Below are positions 24,963 through 38,854 of a DNA stretch of 64,000 nt, one piece after another. Position 1 is the first letter of the stretch. Every line of letters starts with the position of its first letter. Position numbers and translations under genes: made by a program. The stretch comes from Dermanyssus gallinae (lineage: Eukaryota; Arthropoda; Arachnida; Mesostigmata; Dermanyssidae). Where the stretch lies: contig QVRM01006451.1 of assembly GCA_003439945.1 (NCBI GenBank), forward strand, positions 858,792-922,791, written 5' to 3'. The notes beneath the pieces were generated by a model. It did not search any database. It was not told the origin of the DNA and worked only from the letters and a program-made list of their open reading frames with translations.

Positions 24963-27139
24963 AGATAGTTACCAATTGTTCGTTCCAGACATACAATCAA
25001 CCATAACGAAAGGCGCTGCAATGAACTTCAGCCTAGGTTTGCAGTAATCAGCAGCTGTGCGACCAAGTTCGTATGGTGAGGGGGAACGGTTGCAAGTCAA
25101 CGACAGCAGCAGCAACAGCAGCGGCATCAGCAGATACGTAGAAGAGCGGTAGTAGTGGTAGCGTTCGGCGAGCCACTCGCAGCGAAGCAGGCAACTGGAC
25201 AATATCAAGTTCACCGTGATCATTGGTAGTTTAAGACCACAGAGTGATTCACTCGCTACCCAAATCGAGTCATCGACAATTGCCACCTGTGGGTCACACG
25301 GTATAGGTCCCACGTCTAACCACGTCATATGATGGTTGTCGCACTAGAGGATACGGAAAAGAAGAAAACTTCAACGTCTAAATGAGTCTAGCTACGAGGG
25401 CATTTTGACAAAAATTCGCACGTAGAAAGCGTCGTTTTAAACTGATGCCATCTTATAGACCTAACAAACTTTTCGAGCTCCTACACGTTCAATCAGACAA
25501 CATCGATTATTCTATGCATTATTTGTAACAAGCATAGTCGTGAACAGTGAAAATGTGCATTATGCTTGACGACTATATGGATAGCCGTAGAAATAAGTGT
25601 TGAAGTTGGCAAAACCAACAAGGTTAAATACCGTCAAAAGTCGAGCCATCGCGATTAGATGAGATGCGTGATCTAGACATGGCGTAACCGTTCTTGAGCA
25701 TGAGTTAGTCGTTTATTGATTCTAACCCCAGCGACCTGTGCCCGCCCTTAATTTATCTCTTTAGGGTTATGTGATACCAGTTTTCTCTAGTTTCGAGTCT
25801 ATTCTAAGGTGCAGAACAGACGTTGAGCGCACGACACCGATAGAACCATCAGAAAAACATACTTCGGCTCTCAACTCTTAATACACCAGCGCTCAGTTTA
25901 AACATAAGAAGCACGTCTGACCCTAACATTATCAATATGTATGCATATATATATATACAAATATATTAAAAAAAAATATATATATATATATATAAAGAAC
26001 GAAGCACCATACCTCTCTGTATCTCATGGCAGAGGCTCTGCAAGCGGAACCAAATCTAGGGAAGTTTTCATTTCTTATGTATTTAGTTTTGTAAATTAAT
26101 GGGAACTGCAAAGAGCTACCAGAGTAAACTAGCTTTTATTTTGTACAAGCACTCCAAGGTAAAACCAGACGCCGATAAGAAGAATATAGAAGAAGTTGTT
26201 TCCGGGTCATTCAAATTCGTCTCCTGTTTCTGCTCATAGATAGTTTTTAAGCTTTTAAGTTGAACCTGTAAAAAACATGGTAGTAGATAGATAGGTAAGC
26301 GCCGCAATTTTTTATAGATAACGGTGGATATAATCATATGTAACGCTGAGAGTAGAATTAAAATATATGGTTAGGTTGCTACGCTGCAATTGAAAACCAA
26401 GCTATCAGTCTTCAATAGATATTGTTCTATAGAACAACGGCTAGATAGAAGCTAACCCTAAAAAAATGTATATTAAACGGGATATTGCGCTGCTGGATAA
26501 CGTCTGTGGGAGGTCCTCCGGCTCACTAGAAAGCGCTCCACTAACCATACGTAGGCATCATTCGTTTGTGATAATAATCATCCCGTCGGGCATATCCTCT
26601 AGGATATCTAGGTTTCTCCGCGTAGAAACTGCGCTGCGGCTCGAGACACACTCCAACGATGGTTGTCTTCCGCACGTAAGACACGTTTGACTGAAACCCT
26701 TACGTGTGATGGGTACAACTGTTACACCCACCTGTTCACGTTTAAATACATAAACATATTCGTCTATGATTATGACCTTCGACTGGTACAAAATAAGTGG
26801 CTCTGGCAAGCGTTGTAAATTGTCTTCCAACCAGGATCGACTCTAATTTTTCATTAGCGAGCTTGAAATTGATTCTTCATTTGTCTATATACAAGGATAT
26901 GAAGTTGACTTTTTTGCAGTAGGTCATCGTGGACTGCATCATCTAGAATGTTCTTGCAATCACATGTCTAAGATATGTATAGACGATAGCTGTCTTGCTG
27001 TTTTAAGATAGATGCTGTTTCACATCTTTTTGCATAACCGAATAAAAACAACCTTCTATTTGGATATATTGTCGTTATATTTTGAGGGCCTGTGTCTAAT
27101 AAACTAAGCGCTAATAAGAACCATTCGTTTTAAGCAGCT
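24963..27139. other. No recognisable gene
   Basis: No supported gene. A (TA)-rich tract lies at about 25944-25995. An open frame at about 26460-26845 (minus) gives a mixed-composition translation of about 125 residues with LPEPLILYQS and DEYVYVF; I could not assign it to a family. Confidence 0.4.
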
Positions 27140-27248
27140 GTTCGCGCTGTACGCGGGTTTGAGCCCCACCGTTACACATTTCTATTTATAAGGGTTCGTC
27201 TATAAAGCAATGCGAAAAACAGTTTCGTGGACGTTAAATTTTGGCTGA
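27140..27248 (+). mobile_element. SINE copy, tRNA head truncated
   Basis: Contains a box-B-like motif (GGTTTGAGCCC, about 27156-27166) followed by a body shared with the minus-strand copy next to it: CCACCGTT, CACATTT, TATTTAT, CGTCTAT, AAGCAATGCGAAAA and GGACGTTA. The tRNA-like head is shortened, with no clear box A. It lies tail to tail with the copy at 27252-27413. Confidence 0.7.
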
Positions 27249-27251
27249 GGG

Positions 27252-27413
27252 TCAGCTCGAAAAGTAACGTCCGTGGGACTGCTTTTCGCATTGCTTCATA
27301 GACGGACCCCCATAAATACAAATGTGCAACGGTGGGGCTCGAACCCGCGGACCTATCTGGTGTCTCCTCCGGTCGCTAGGCGCAGACACATGCCACCACG
27401 CCACCGGGCTCGA
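27252..27413 (-). mobile_element. tRNA-derived SINE with box A and box B
   Basis: On the minus strand it begins CCGGTGGCGTGGTGGCATG, where TGGCGTGGTGG fits the box A of an RNA polymerase III promoter. A box B (GGGTTCGAGCC, about 27336-27346) follows some 55 bp later, and then the body shared with the plus copy. The head can be drawn as a tRNA with a long variable arm, but the extended body and second copy argue for a SINE rather than a tRNA gene. It would be moved by a partner LINE that I cannot identify. Confidence 0.7.
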
Positions 27414-28458
27414 CCGGAACAAACGTCTAGTGTTACCCAGCTGTTTTTTACTGTAGCCAGGTTTGAGCTCCCGATATGACACAGCATATGAATGCCATTC
27501 CGAGGGTATAAGCCACACTTCTCATCAAACGAGTGTTAAAACGATGTGAAGACTGGTGAACTGGTGAAGACTCCGATGGTGGTGGTGTGATGGACTCCGA
27601 AGTGGCTTCTTGTTCTCTGCGTATCATCTCGCGCTCTGGGTAGCGCCGCAGCATAATGCGTACTTGCCTCTGTGCAGCAGTTCGAGCCATTTTAGATGTA
27701 GTATGAAGATCGCTCAAAAGTAATTTGCTCATGGTAGCGAATACTTTATATACCAACTGAAAGGCGATGAAATTCCTCGTCAAAGCCTATATGTCTTGTG
27801 CCAATACAAAATTTACATGAACGATATGATTATCACCCCTGAATAGAAGTGCTCTAGATTTGACTATGGCATAGTAAGTAAAGTGACGTCGGCGCTAAGC
27901 GTTTAAACGGCGTTGTTTAGAGGCTAGTGAGCTCGCCATAGTTGTTATTTACCGGGGTGCTGCCGGTTTGGCCCCTTATATTGATCAAAACCCTTCGAAT
28001 GCTCAATGAGAATAGATGATAAACCATATCGTTAAGAGTCAGCGGCCGTGCTGCCACAAGGGACTGTTCGGGAAACCCTAGATATTTCAACATGTCCGGC
28101 CCTTTAGAGGCGATCTTTTTAACTACTTGTAAATTGAGTTTAATTTACTATATTAAAAATATACACCTATTCAAAGCCACTTGGTGCCGGGGGGTTTACG
28201 TTTGAAGCGTTCTAATTAATTGCCGTCGTTGCGCCCGATCGAGGGATGATGCACGACGTGTCTCAGGTTGTCGATACTAAAACTTCTTGAAGTGCGGAGA
28301 TCACACACTGTAGAACGAATTATTCTCGTTTGAAGGAGTCATGTTGAAGCTCACATTGCAGGTATTTGATAGGTTTTCAGGTGAAACTAAGGCAAAAACG
28401 GAGATGGCAGCGACAACAACAACAACAACACTGCTATTTTTGGATACGGTATCGCCTA
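27414..28458. other. No recognisable gene
   Basis: No supported gene between the SINE pair and mariner 1. An open frame at 27448-27783 (minus) is unrecognised. Confidence 0.4.
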
Positions 28459-29779
28459 CGAGGTGTGTTCAAAAAGTATCGCGACTTTTGAATTTTCGCG
28501 GGTTACGTATATTCGAATTTCGATTTTTTGTGGCGTTATGTTGGTACTCATGTCTCTCACTTATGCCGACAAGCTCGGCCATTTTGAATGTTCACTTAAT
28601 TGTTGACAGCTGCTTTGCTTGCACGTGTTTTGGATCATCTTCGATTTTTACCTATTCAAAAAAATGGATCAAAGAACCTGTATCAAATTTTGTGTGAAAA
28701 ACGAAATTAAGTGCGCGGATGCATTCCGAATGTTGACTGTGGCATACGGAGAAGCTACCTTGGACCGAAGCAACGTTTATCGGTGGTACAAAATGTTCTC
28801 AGAAGGCCGAGAAGATGTGAACGACGAAGAGCGTGCCGGACGCCCGAGCACTTCAACAACAGACGAAAAAATTAATGAAGTAGAGAAAATGGTATTGGCC
28901 AATCGTCGAATCACCGTTAGAGAAGTTGCTGAGGACCTAAACATATCGATTGGCTCGTGCCATTCGATTTTTATCAATGATTTGGGCATGAGACGGGTCG
29001 CCGCGAAATTCGTACCAAAATTGCTCAATTGCGACCAAAAACAGCATCGCATGAACATTGCTAATGAGATGTTGGACTCTGTCCGCGACGACCCAAATTT
29101 GCTCCAGAGGGTCATAACTGGTGACGAATCGTGGGTTTATGGTTATGACGTGGAAACCAAAGCTCAATCATCTCAATGGAAGCTGCCGCACGAACCAAGA
29201 CCGAAAAAAGCGCGCCAAGTTCGGTCGAATGTAAAAGCTTTGCTGACAGTTTTCTTCGATTGCAGGGGCGTGGTGCATCATGAGTTCTTGCCACAGGGTA
29301 GAACGGTCAATAAGGAATATTACCTGCAAGTTATGCGCAATTTGCGCGAAGCAATCCGCCAGAAACGCCCGGATTTGTGGAAGAACAAAAATTGGCTTTT
29401 GCACCACGATAACGCCCCTGCTCACACATCGTTGCTTGTGCGCGAGTTTTTGGCCAAAAACAACACACTAATGATGCCGCAGCCACCGTATTCCCCAGAT
29501 CTGGCCCCCTGTGACTTTTTCTTGTTCCCTAAACTGAAGAGGCCCATGAAAGGACGACGTTACGCTACGCTTGACGAGATAAAGACGGCATCGAAGGAGG
29601 AGCTGAACAAGATAAAAAAAAATGGTTTTTTGAAGTGCTTCGAAGATTGGAAAAACCGTTGGCACAAGTGTATAATATCTCAGTGGGATTACTTTGAAGG
29701 GGACAAAATAGATATTCATGAATAAATGAATAATTTTTGAAAAAACACAAAAGTCGCGATACTTTTTGAACACACCTCG
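28459..29779 (+). mobile_element. Mariner transposon copy 1, apparently complete
   Basis: 1321 bp DNA transposon flanked by TA (28457-28458 and 29780-29781), the TA duplication of the Tc1/mariner superfamily. The terminal inverted repeats of about 32 bp begin CGAGGTGTGTTCAAAAAG and appear perfect at both ends. It encodes one uninterrupted transposase. Its close match to the copy at 41165-42499 points to recent activity. Confidence 0.95.
28664..29725 (+). CDS. Mariner transposase, DD34D
   Basis: 353 residues, a normal length for mariner. I chose the ATG of MDQRT; an upstream in-frame ATG at 28619 would add 15 residues. The N-terminal half holds two helix-turn-helix regions (about residues 11-45 and 83-120, the second ending RRVAAKFVPKLL) joined by a GRPSTS motif. 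The catalytic triad is D154 (TGDESWVYGYD), D249 (HHDNAPAH) and D284 (YSPDLAPCDFF), with 34 residues between the last two, as in mariner proper. The protein would bind the terminal repeats and carry out cut-and-paste transposition into TA. There are no stops, frameshifts or missing catalytic residues, so it may be active. I do not assign the subfamily. Confidence 0.95.
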   Translation: MDQRTCIKFCVKNEIKCADAFRMLTVAYGEATLDRSNVYRWYKMFSEGREDVNDEERAGRPSTSTTDEKINEVEKMVLANRRITVREVAEDLNISIGSCHSIFINDLGMRRVAAKFVPKLLNCDQKQHRMNIANEMLDSVRDDPNLLQRVITGDESWVYGYDVETKAQSSQWKLPHEPRPKKARQVRSNVKALLTVFFDCRGVVHHEFLPQGRTVNKEYYLQVMRNLREAIRQKRPDLWKNKNWLLHHDNAPAHTSLLVREFLAKNNTLMMPQPPYSPDLAPCDFFLFPKLKRPMKGRRYATLDEIKTASKEELNKIKKNGFLKCFEDWKNRWHKCIISQWDYFEGDKIDIHE

Positions 29780-29781
29780 TA

Positions 29782-31282
29782 AGTTCATGAAGCAGCGCGA
29801 TGTGGGCCAAACCAAAATTTAAGGATTATTGTTTTAATCTGTTTTTACTTGCATTCTCGTTTTATTTACGTCCCCTTGACTTCTTTTTTGTTTGCCTTTC
29901 CCTTTATTCCTCTAGAGTCAAGCTGTGGCATTTTGCCCACAATTCGGAGTAATGTGGACTGCTGTCTTCGCTGGGAAGAGAAGGAGCAGCATCGTCTTTT
30001 AATTTTGCCGCTGGTGCTGACATCTGTGCGGCATCCGGGTTCCTGCCGTATCCACTGTAAAGCTTGTTGATTCTCGCCAAAGCGCACGAGGATCAGAGCG
30101 ACGTGGCCGCCACCCGGTGGGTTAGTAAACGACCTTCAACAGTTGTTCGTTTTTTGTTCTCTTTTTGTCTGCTCCATCCTCCACTTTGCCCTTGTTTGTC
30201 GCAGATGAATAAAATCGAGACAAAACAAAACAACGAAAAACGTCAGGTGCACCTTAATTAGCCAGAAGCGAGCCTATGGCTGCCTGTTGTACCACTTCTG
30301 ACGTTGTTACCTCTACCGCCATTACTGCCATTTTTGTTTCTGCCACTGATGCTTTTTATTGGTTCATTGGATTTATCCGATTTGATTGCCGAATATTCCG
30401 GGCGTGCAAAATTCGAATGGCGCTCCTATCGTTTGTCTATTGTTGCCTGTTCTATAATTTATCGAGGGTAATAGCAAGAACATCGGCTTTACTAACGGTG
30501 ATAGTCTAGTTGAACAGTCAAAAATCAGAGAAGGACGCTAGCATGCGAGAATAAAGGTTGCGTACTTCATCAATCTCTCTGTGTACGGCTATTAAGTATA
30601 TATACTGTACAACTGTTTGAGCTCGAACGTACTAAACGACAGTAACACACTGTAGCACAATTAAAAAATTAACACCTAAATAAGCACTGTAAACTTGCAT
30701 TCCACATTGCGCGCACATAAAATTGCTGATTTTACGCGCGGACTATTTGCAGTGCTCGGCAGCACAGCGTCCCTTGAAGCTTATCAATTTAGTCCTATTT
30801 TACGATCGTATTTAGGCTACAATCTATAAAGCCTGAAAAGCGCTCACAAATTCCCGAGTTTATGAGACTGAAACGTATCAGAAAATTCCTGAGCTTACGA
30901 CGGCAATTTAGGGAATATATTAACGAAAATGGCCAAGTTAGTGCACTAATGCATGGAGATGAATACCGCGGCCCGTAAGGCGTACCAAATAATGTAATTA
31001 AATGTCCAATGTTATGCTGCATTTGGGAAGCGATGATGACGGAGGCTTTAGGAAGCGCTGCGCCGACAGATCGGAGAGCGGCGGGATCTTGTCGGCAGTG
31101 TGGACACTTGCCGATATAATAGAACCTCAATGTGTAAGTTCCATGTATAAATTGTCATTTCATCAGGTCTAGATAGATAATTGAATTTCCAACATTTATT
31201 TGAGCTGTTCCTTTCTTTTAGGAGCAAGCGTGATACACCTTGCCTGAAAATGCCACACACAATTTGGAGTCCAATTTGGAGC

Positions 31283-31320
<38 letters not shown>

Positions 31321-31655
31321 CAATCAACAGCTGATAGCAACTGCAGCACGGTCGTGTTTGTGTGTTCTCCGTCGATCTGTGATCAGTCCGGTGATTAGAC
31401 GGCGTTTTTAAAGCAAAGTTGTTACAGCAAAAACTGAACACAATTCTTAGAGCGTTCTAGATATGATCCATAGCTTTTACTGTTCTGGAAACATCTAACA
31501 AGCTAATGAAGAACTTTCACAACTTCGCGTGCCTGACCGTGTGATTTACAGCTGTACTAGTGCACATAACAGTACCCCTAGCAGCTTTGCTTATTGTTTC
31601 TACAAACGTGAAATCCACACATTTCAGTGCGTATGTGCGTGTATGTATGAGTTTC
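29782..31655. other. No recognisable gene
   Basis: No supported gene. A (TA)n tract lies at 31287-31318. An unrecognised open frame of 111 codons at 30795-31130 (minus) contains CPHC near its start. Confidence 0.4.
31287..31318. repeat. (TA)n microsatellite
   Basis: Pure TA tract of about 30 bp. Confidence 0.95.
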
Positions 31656-31659
31656 GAGT

Positions 31660-33230
31660 AGGAACCAGCACTTTATCGAGTCATGCTCCGGTGTTCAACA
31701 GGGTGACCCCTGTGGCCCCGCTTTATTTTGCATTGCTATTCATGAACTTCACACACCGCCTTTCTTCCGAACTTCGACCATGGTTTCTGGACGACGGCAC
31801 TCTCGCCGGAGACGCCCTGGCGGTCCTGAAAGACATCGCTTAGGTAAAAAAGTTCAGAGACGGTCTCAGGACTCAAGCTGAATGACGCCAAGTGCGAACT
31901 TTTCGTCCCCCTTCAAAAAGACCCTCATTTCGGCTCCATGCCCTGGCGGCTCAAACGGTGCGCAATCTTCTGCCAGCTGCGAGATTGATTCCCGATCATT
32001 AATTGGAACTTCTAGGGGTGCCAATTCTAGATGAATCTAGTGGCTTATCTTTAACTAAACAAAGCTCTGACCTTGTTCGCTGGTGCTCTAGACTGCGACT
32101 CTTAAACGCTCACCGAGCCCTCTATCTGCTTAGTGTAATTTTGTCAACTCCGAGGCTGATGTACTTCTTGCGATGCTCACGAGCCTATGCCGAACCGGAA
32201 CTGCTTTAATCGTTCGACGAAACCTTGCAATATACCCTTGAGGGTATCTTAAACGTTCAGTTTAGGCAAACCTCGTGGTTCCAAGCGTCGCTCCCGACGT
32301 CCGCAGGGTGAATGGGGATTCGCATGGCTTCGCAAGTTGCCTTGTCTACCTACCTCAGGTTTTTAAAAAATACCGAGACTTTGATATCAAGGATCACACC
32401 ACCGGATGCCTACAACAGCTTCATCGCGCAAATGGAACAAGCTTGCCGCTACTATGCAGAAGAATAGGGTCCATTGCCCGAACGCATTACACAATCAACT
32501 TTGGACTTGCAAGTAGATAAGTCGATCCAGGAGCGGTTAATGACCCAGGCGAACAGCGTTAAAGAGCATGCGCGAATGAGAGCCGCGATCGATCCGATGA
32601 GCGGGAGGTGGCTTCAGGCCATTCCCTCACCGCGGCTGGGGGCGATGCTGGACAATACCACACTCCGCATCGTCTCCGACCTGCGTCTGGGGGAATCAGT
32701 CTGCTTCGCACATAACTGTGCAATATGTGACGTACCGGTGTCTTCTACGGGTGAGCATGTTCTCGCTTGCAAGAGGAGCGCCTCAAGGCCTTCAGCTTTG
32801 AGTGACGTAATACACCGAACAATCCGGTCAGCCCACATATCGGCAGTCAAAAAGCCGGTCGGTCTGTCAGCCAACAGTCAACTGCGCCCGGACGGCCTGA
32901 CTCTAGTTCTATGGAGTGAAGGTCGCTGCCTTGTGTACGACGTCACCGTCTCTTGCACGTTGGCCGCTTCTCGAGGTCGGAGCAGCCGCTCGCCTTGCTG
33001 AAAATCGCAAGTTGGCAAAATATCGTGAACTGGAACAAAACTATATCGTTCAACCAATTGCCTACGAGACATAAGGCCCAATAGGTAAAATCACAAGGAA
33101 CTTTCTGGCGGACCTGGGATCCAGAGTTACTGCATCAACCGGCGATAGAAAAGCCTAGCAGGTTTTGTTACAAAGAATATTAGTTGAAATTCAACGCAGA
33201 AACGCCCACGGGCAAGGGACTCCCCTTTCT
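31660..33230 (+). mobile_element. Decayed R4-like (RLE-type) LINE
   Basis: The plus strand carries, in broken frames, the order expected for an R4-type protein. GVQQGDPCGPALF is at about 31690-31730, WFLDDGTLAG (catalytic motif, first residue changed) at about 31780-31810, and LLGVPILD near 32010. The CCHC finger (CAICDVPV..GEHVLAC) is near 32720-32770. The endonuclease (RPDGLTL, then VYDVTVSCT) is near 32885-32960, and a Gln/Arg-rich tail near 33160-33200. It lacks everything upstream of the mid-RT and has several stops and frameshifts. It is more diverged from E2 and E3 than they are from each other, so it represents another, older family. No (ATT)n tract is left at its ends. Confidence 0.8.
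32474..33001 (+). pseudogene. CCHC finger and endonuclease fragment of the decayed R4-like element
   Basis: The longest surviving frame of the relic (175 codons). It contains PSPRLGAMLDN, which also occurs in E2 and E3 (SPQLGAMLDN type), then the CCHC finger, then PD and D of the restriction-like endonuclease. It ends by frameshift after VSCTLAAS; the remaining endonuclease tail lies in another frame up to about 33200. Confidence 0.8.
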
Positions 33231-33601
33231 GCCGTCGCCGAATCAAACCGGCGTCAAAAATTATATGTACAGCTAAAGGACCTAAATAAACTTGGAATAA
33301 TTATTTTAGACCATTTCCAAAACCGTACCTGGTTGATGGACTTATCGAATATCATCAGTCGCTGAAAACAAAAGACAATTTGGCTGAGCGGCAGAGCCCC
33401 AGAGTACACTAAGAAAGAGTTTTGTTTTGAACTGCCAGGCAAAGAAGAATTTTCTAGGAAAAAAAACATAAATTTTAAGGGGTGGCGTCTTTCTTGACGC
33501 TTTTACGCTGCTTAATATTAGTAACATGATATTTGCGGTTGCAGTGGTCGGCTGCAGTAATTTCACATGTTTACCCGTGGTAGCTAGTCAATAGTAAGAG
33601 C

Positions 33602-33736
33602 ATGGCTCATGCATATTATATCTGCTTCATCTGTCGAACAGGTGCAAAATCCGAGCCGGTGTCACTTCTATGTGCTTCGTGTACGAACTGGTTCCATACA
33701 TTATGCACGCAGCAAACAGGCGCAATATCACAACCG
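33602..33736 (+). pseudogene. PHD-like zinc finger peptide, probably LINE ORF1 remnant
   Basis: A 44-codon frame starting with ATG and rich in zinc ligands: C-x2-C, then after 12 residues C-x2-C, x4-H, x2-C with an aromatic pair (NWFHTLC). This is the first part of a PHD-type cross-brace finger; the final ligands are lost at a stop. PHD-like fingers are known in ORF1 of CR1-group LINEs, and LINE RT remnants follow about 1 kb downstream, so an ORF1 remnant is the likeliest reading. A host PHD exon is the alternative. Confidence 0.5.
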
Positions 33737-34619
33737 TGAAGCATTGGTCAACTTGCCGGCGGACAGAAAACAATTGTGGACTGTGGCGTCGTGATATATC
33801 AATGCATAAACCTGCTGTCCACCGACCTTAGATTAAGTTCGTTGAACTCGGCCGTGGTGTCGATCTTTCGCCACATCAGGGTGACGCCGAGCATCATAGT
33901 GTCGTCAAGGGATGAGGTTCGGAAACCCGGTCCTCGGCCAACAACCTCGAGAAATCGGTCAACGCGGCCAGTGCTTCATGTCGGAACAGCAAGGTAACAA
34001 TTTATGAACCCCCAAAACCCAATTTTCAAGAGCACGTCATGAAAATAATGCATGAGCCTCAAGAGCTTAGAACGGTATGCAACTCACAGCATCATCACCG
34101 GCGGAGCCACAAAAAACGCAACAACTAGTAATATGCCAATTTAACTGCGAAGGATTTTAAAGCGTGAGCGAATCTAGATTATGTAATTAATTATCATGAT
34201 TCGACGTCGTTGTCCTGATATAAATATTTTTTGACCAATATTTCAATGTCTCCGGGTATTATCGTTTCCATTGTTGCTCTTAACGAGTCACTCGCGTTCG
34301 TCCCACAGGTGGCCTATCTGATCTTGGTGGCCCACGTCTTGGGTACCTGATGAACCTGCTATACTCAAGGAATGTCGCAGTCCTTCGTCACCCACACGTT
34401 TGATTTCCACGTTTAGAAGTGCAAACTTGAGAAGCGGTGACAGTATTGACAGCTGACCAATTACTGGAGAAGATTAGCATCGATATGAGCTTTGTTGGTG
34501 TTGGACAGACGACAGTATCTGGGAATCTTAATTGTCGACTCGAGGAAGACCTTCTAGTGAACGGGCTACCGTCCTGTTAGAGTCACTCGATCGTGTGTGA
34601 GCATGACACGTTCGATTAG

Positions 34620-35520
34620 ACGACTGGGTATCCGCGAGGCGACAAGTTTAGCTCATTTTATATAACGTTATTCAGCGATCTGGCACGCGTCGTGAAAGAG
34701 AAGCACTAAACAGTTACAATCCTGCTCTACGCAGATAACCTGGTAATGCTTAGCAGAATCCGTACGTACTGACCTGCAGGCTGCGTTTTCCACACATGAT
34801 GAATATTTCTTGCGGTATGCCCTCATAGAAAATGTGTCAATAACAGAAGCTGTTAAGTTTCAGCATGGTGAGCACCGAGCCGGCAATTTCACGGCGAGCA
34901 AGTGCTGTTCGTTGAAGGCGTTTGTTATTTCGGGGTAATTTTTTCGTCTCAGGGTACAACTTTTTCACAACATGTAACCAAGCGTTGTAGAAAGGCGCAT
35001 ATCACGGCAGCTAAAATCTGCCGTCCGAGATGTGCGTTCGGAACGGCCATAATATAATTCACGCTCAAATTGGCATCCGTAGCTGCCTACGGTATCCAAA
35101 TGACGTGGAAGCATCTCAACACTTTGCATTCATGGAAGTTGAATAGGGTAAAGCCAGCTTTCTCATAGCGAGTGCTTGGCCTTGCATCGCATTCGCGTAA
35201 CAGATTAGTATACATGCTCGCAGGCCTAATATAATTTATCGATAAACTCAAAAACCGCTTTCTGGAAGCGTTTCAGCATGAGTATTCTCCAAAAATATCT
35301 CTAATTCCCAGATTATTTTATTTATCACCAGCTATGAGTAACCAGGCTTGGAAGGAATCTCTTCGTCCATGTCGTCACCTCGTCACTCGCTACAGTGTTT
35401 ACGGATCTCAACATTTATTTTGCCGATCTGCTGGGTTTCGAGCTGAAGCCTCTACGCCATAGCGGCATCAGCAGTTGCTAAAGCACGATGCCAATTGTCT
35501 GTCCACTGGACTCCTCTACC
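34620..35520 (+). mobile_element. Decayed CR1-like LINE: RT and C-terminal remnants
   Basis: In broken frames the plus strand shows RGDKFSSFYITLFSDL followed, after one stop, by LLYADNLVML at about 34645-34775, a reverse transcriptase motif with the second catalytic aspartate changed to asparagine. From about 34980 to 35260 comes the post-RT region (AAYGIQMTW, then VLGLASHSRNRLVY). The rest of the RT and the endonuclease are not recognisable. Together with the PHD-like peptide at 33602 this suggests one eroded CR1-like element on the same strand. Confidence 0.65.
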
Positions 35521-35524
35521 CATG

Positions 35525-37600
<2,076 letters not shown>

Positions 37601-37660
<60 letters not shown>

Positions 37661-37703
37661 TTATATATATATATATATATATATATTTTTTTATATATAT
37701 ATC
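37601..37703. repeat. (TA)n tract right of the SINE
   Basis: TA tract of about 100 bp with a few T insertions. Confidence 0.95.
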
Positions 37704-38854
37704 CACAGTATATGATAGCGGCAAAAATTGCACCATTGTGCATGATTGTGTCACGTTGGGGGTTGAGCCGACAAGACATCCGGTATATAAGTATATACAA
37801 CACGGAATATATGGCTACAACCCAGTTTTCTCTTATATGGAAATAGACTAGAAAGTGCTCATTGCGAATATTTTAAGATGGTGTCAGTCAGGCTACCTAG
37901 GCAAGGGACCAGAGGACTGGAGACGGCGTGGTATCTTCCACAGTGGTTTTGCATCTAGAGCACCTGCAATGGTCACCTGGTTCGTGGAAGTCCCGCATGA
38001 TACACAGTTTATGATGAAAGCCGTGTACGACATAGCGGGTCACAACATGACGGTTGTAACGAAACGCCCCTCTCCATTCGTTACGTGCCATAGCTCCAGT
38101 TGCGAATAATTTTTCGTCGATATTATAAATTATCATCACCTGTAGTTGATAAGCCGGCAGGCGTACATATGTTGTCGGCAATTGCTTTAACTTTAAGCGG
38201 GTTAGAATTTCTAGTAAACTTAATCACAAAGCTTTAAAACAAACGTGCGAAAATATTTTCGTACAAAAATACACAGAAACAACATTGTACGAGTGTGTGG
38301 CCACTCACATTGTTCAAGACACCTTGCATAAACCGTGCAAAACTAGTTAAATATGAACCAGAGCAAGATAGTCGACTGTGTCTAGTTCTCCTTGTGTTCT
38401 GAGCACGCGCTCATCTTTGCAATTTTCTTATATGTTTTTAACACGGTCGATGGTTAGTCAGGGCCTATGTTGCGTGAAAGCGGCCCCTGCTCGGGCCTTT
38501 CATACCATTGTCTATTACCGCCGTGATCGCCAGGCGAGAGGTTAGCCAATTCGGGAGAATGGATTTGCGTGCCACTGCCTACGCCAGATCCACCTCAAGT
38601 CTTCTCTCACTATGTTCCCCCTGCCCAGAAGTTCTAGGAGAGCTGGCGTGCAAGGACAATCAGTACATCTGTACTGATGGGCCTGTAAGTCCAACAAACT
38701 CTAATTTCCATTACATTTGGGAGACCCAAACGCTCGCTGATTATACTTTGTTCATATGACAAGGTCGGCTTAGACAGAGGAAGCGTATCATATGTTCGGA
38801 GGTGGTAAAAATCTGACGAACGGCTTATGGTGAACAACCAGTGTTCCAAAACAT
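37704..38854. other. No recognisable gene
   Basis: No supported gene. An 84-codon frame at 37855-38109 (plus) is unrecognised. Confidence 0.4.

Noticed and set aside
27330..27413. Possible tRNA gene with a long variable arm
   Set aside because: The same body continues past the tRNA-like part and recurs in an adjacent inverted copy, which fits a SINE.
28777..29425. Open frames antisense to mariner copy 1, and the matching ones at 41519-42167
   Set aside because: They recur in both copies only because the transposase sequence is shared; they have no domain of their own.
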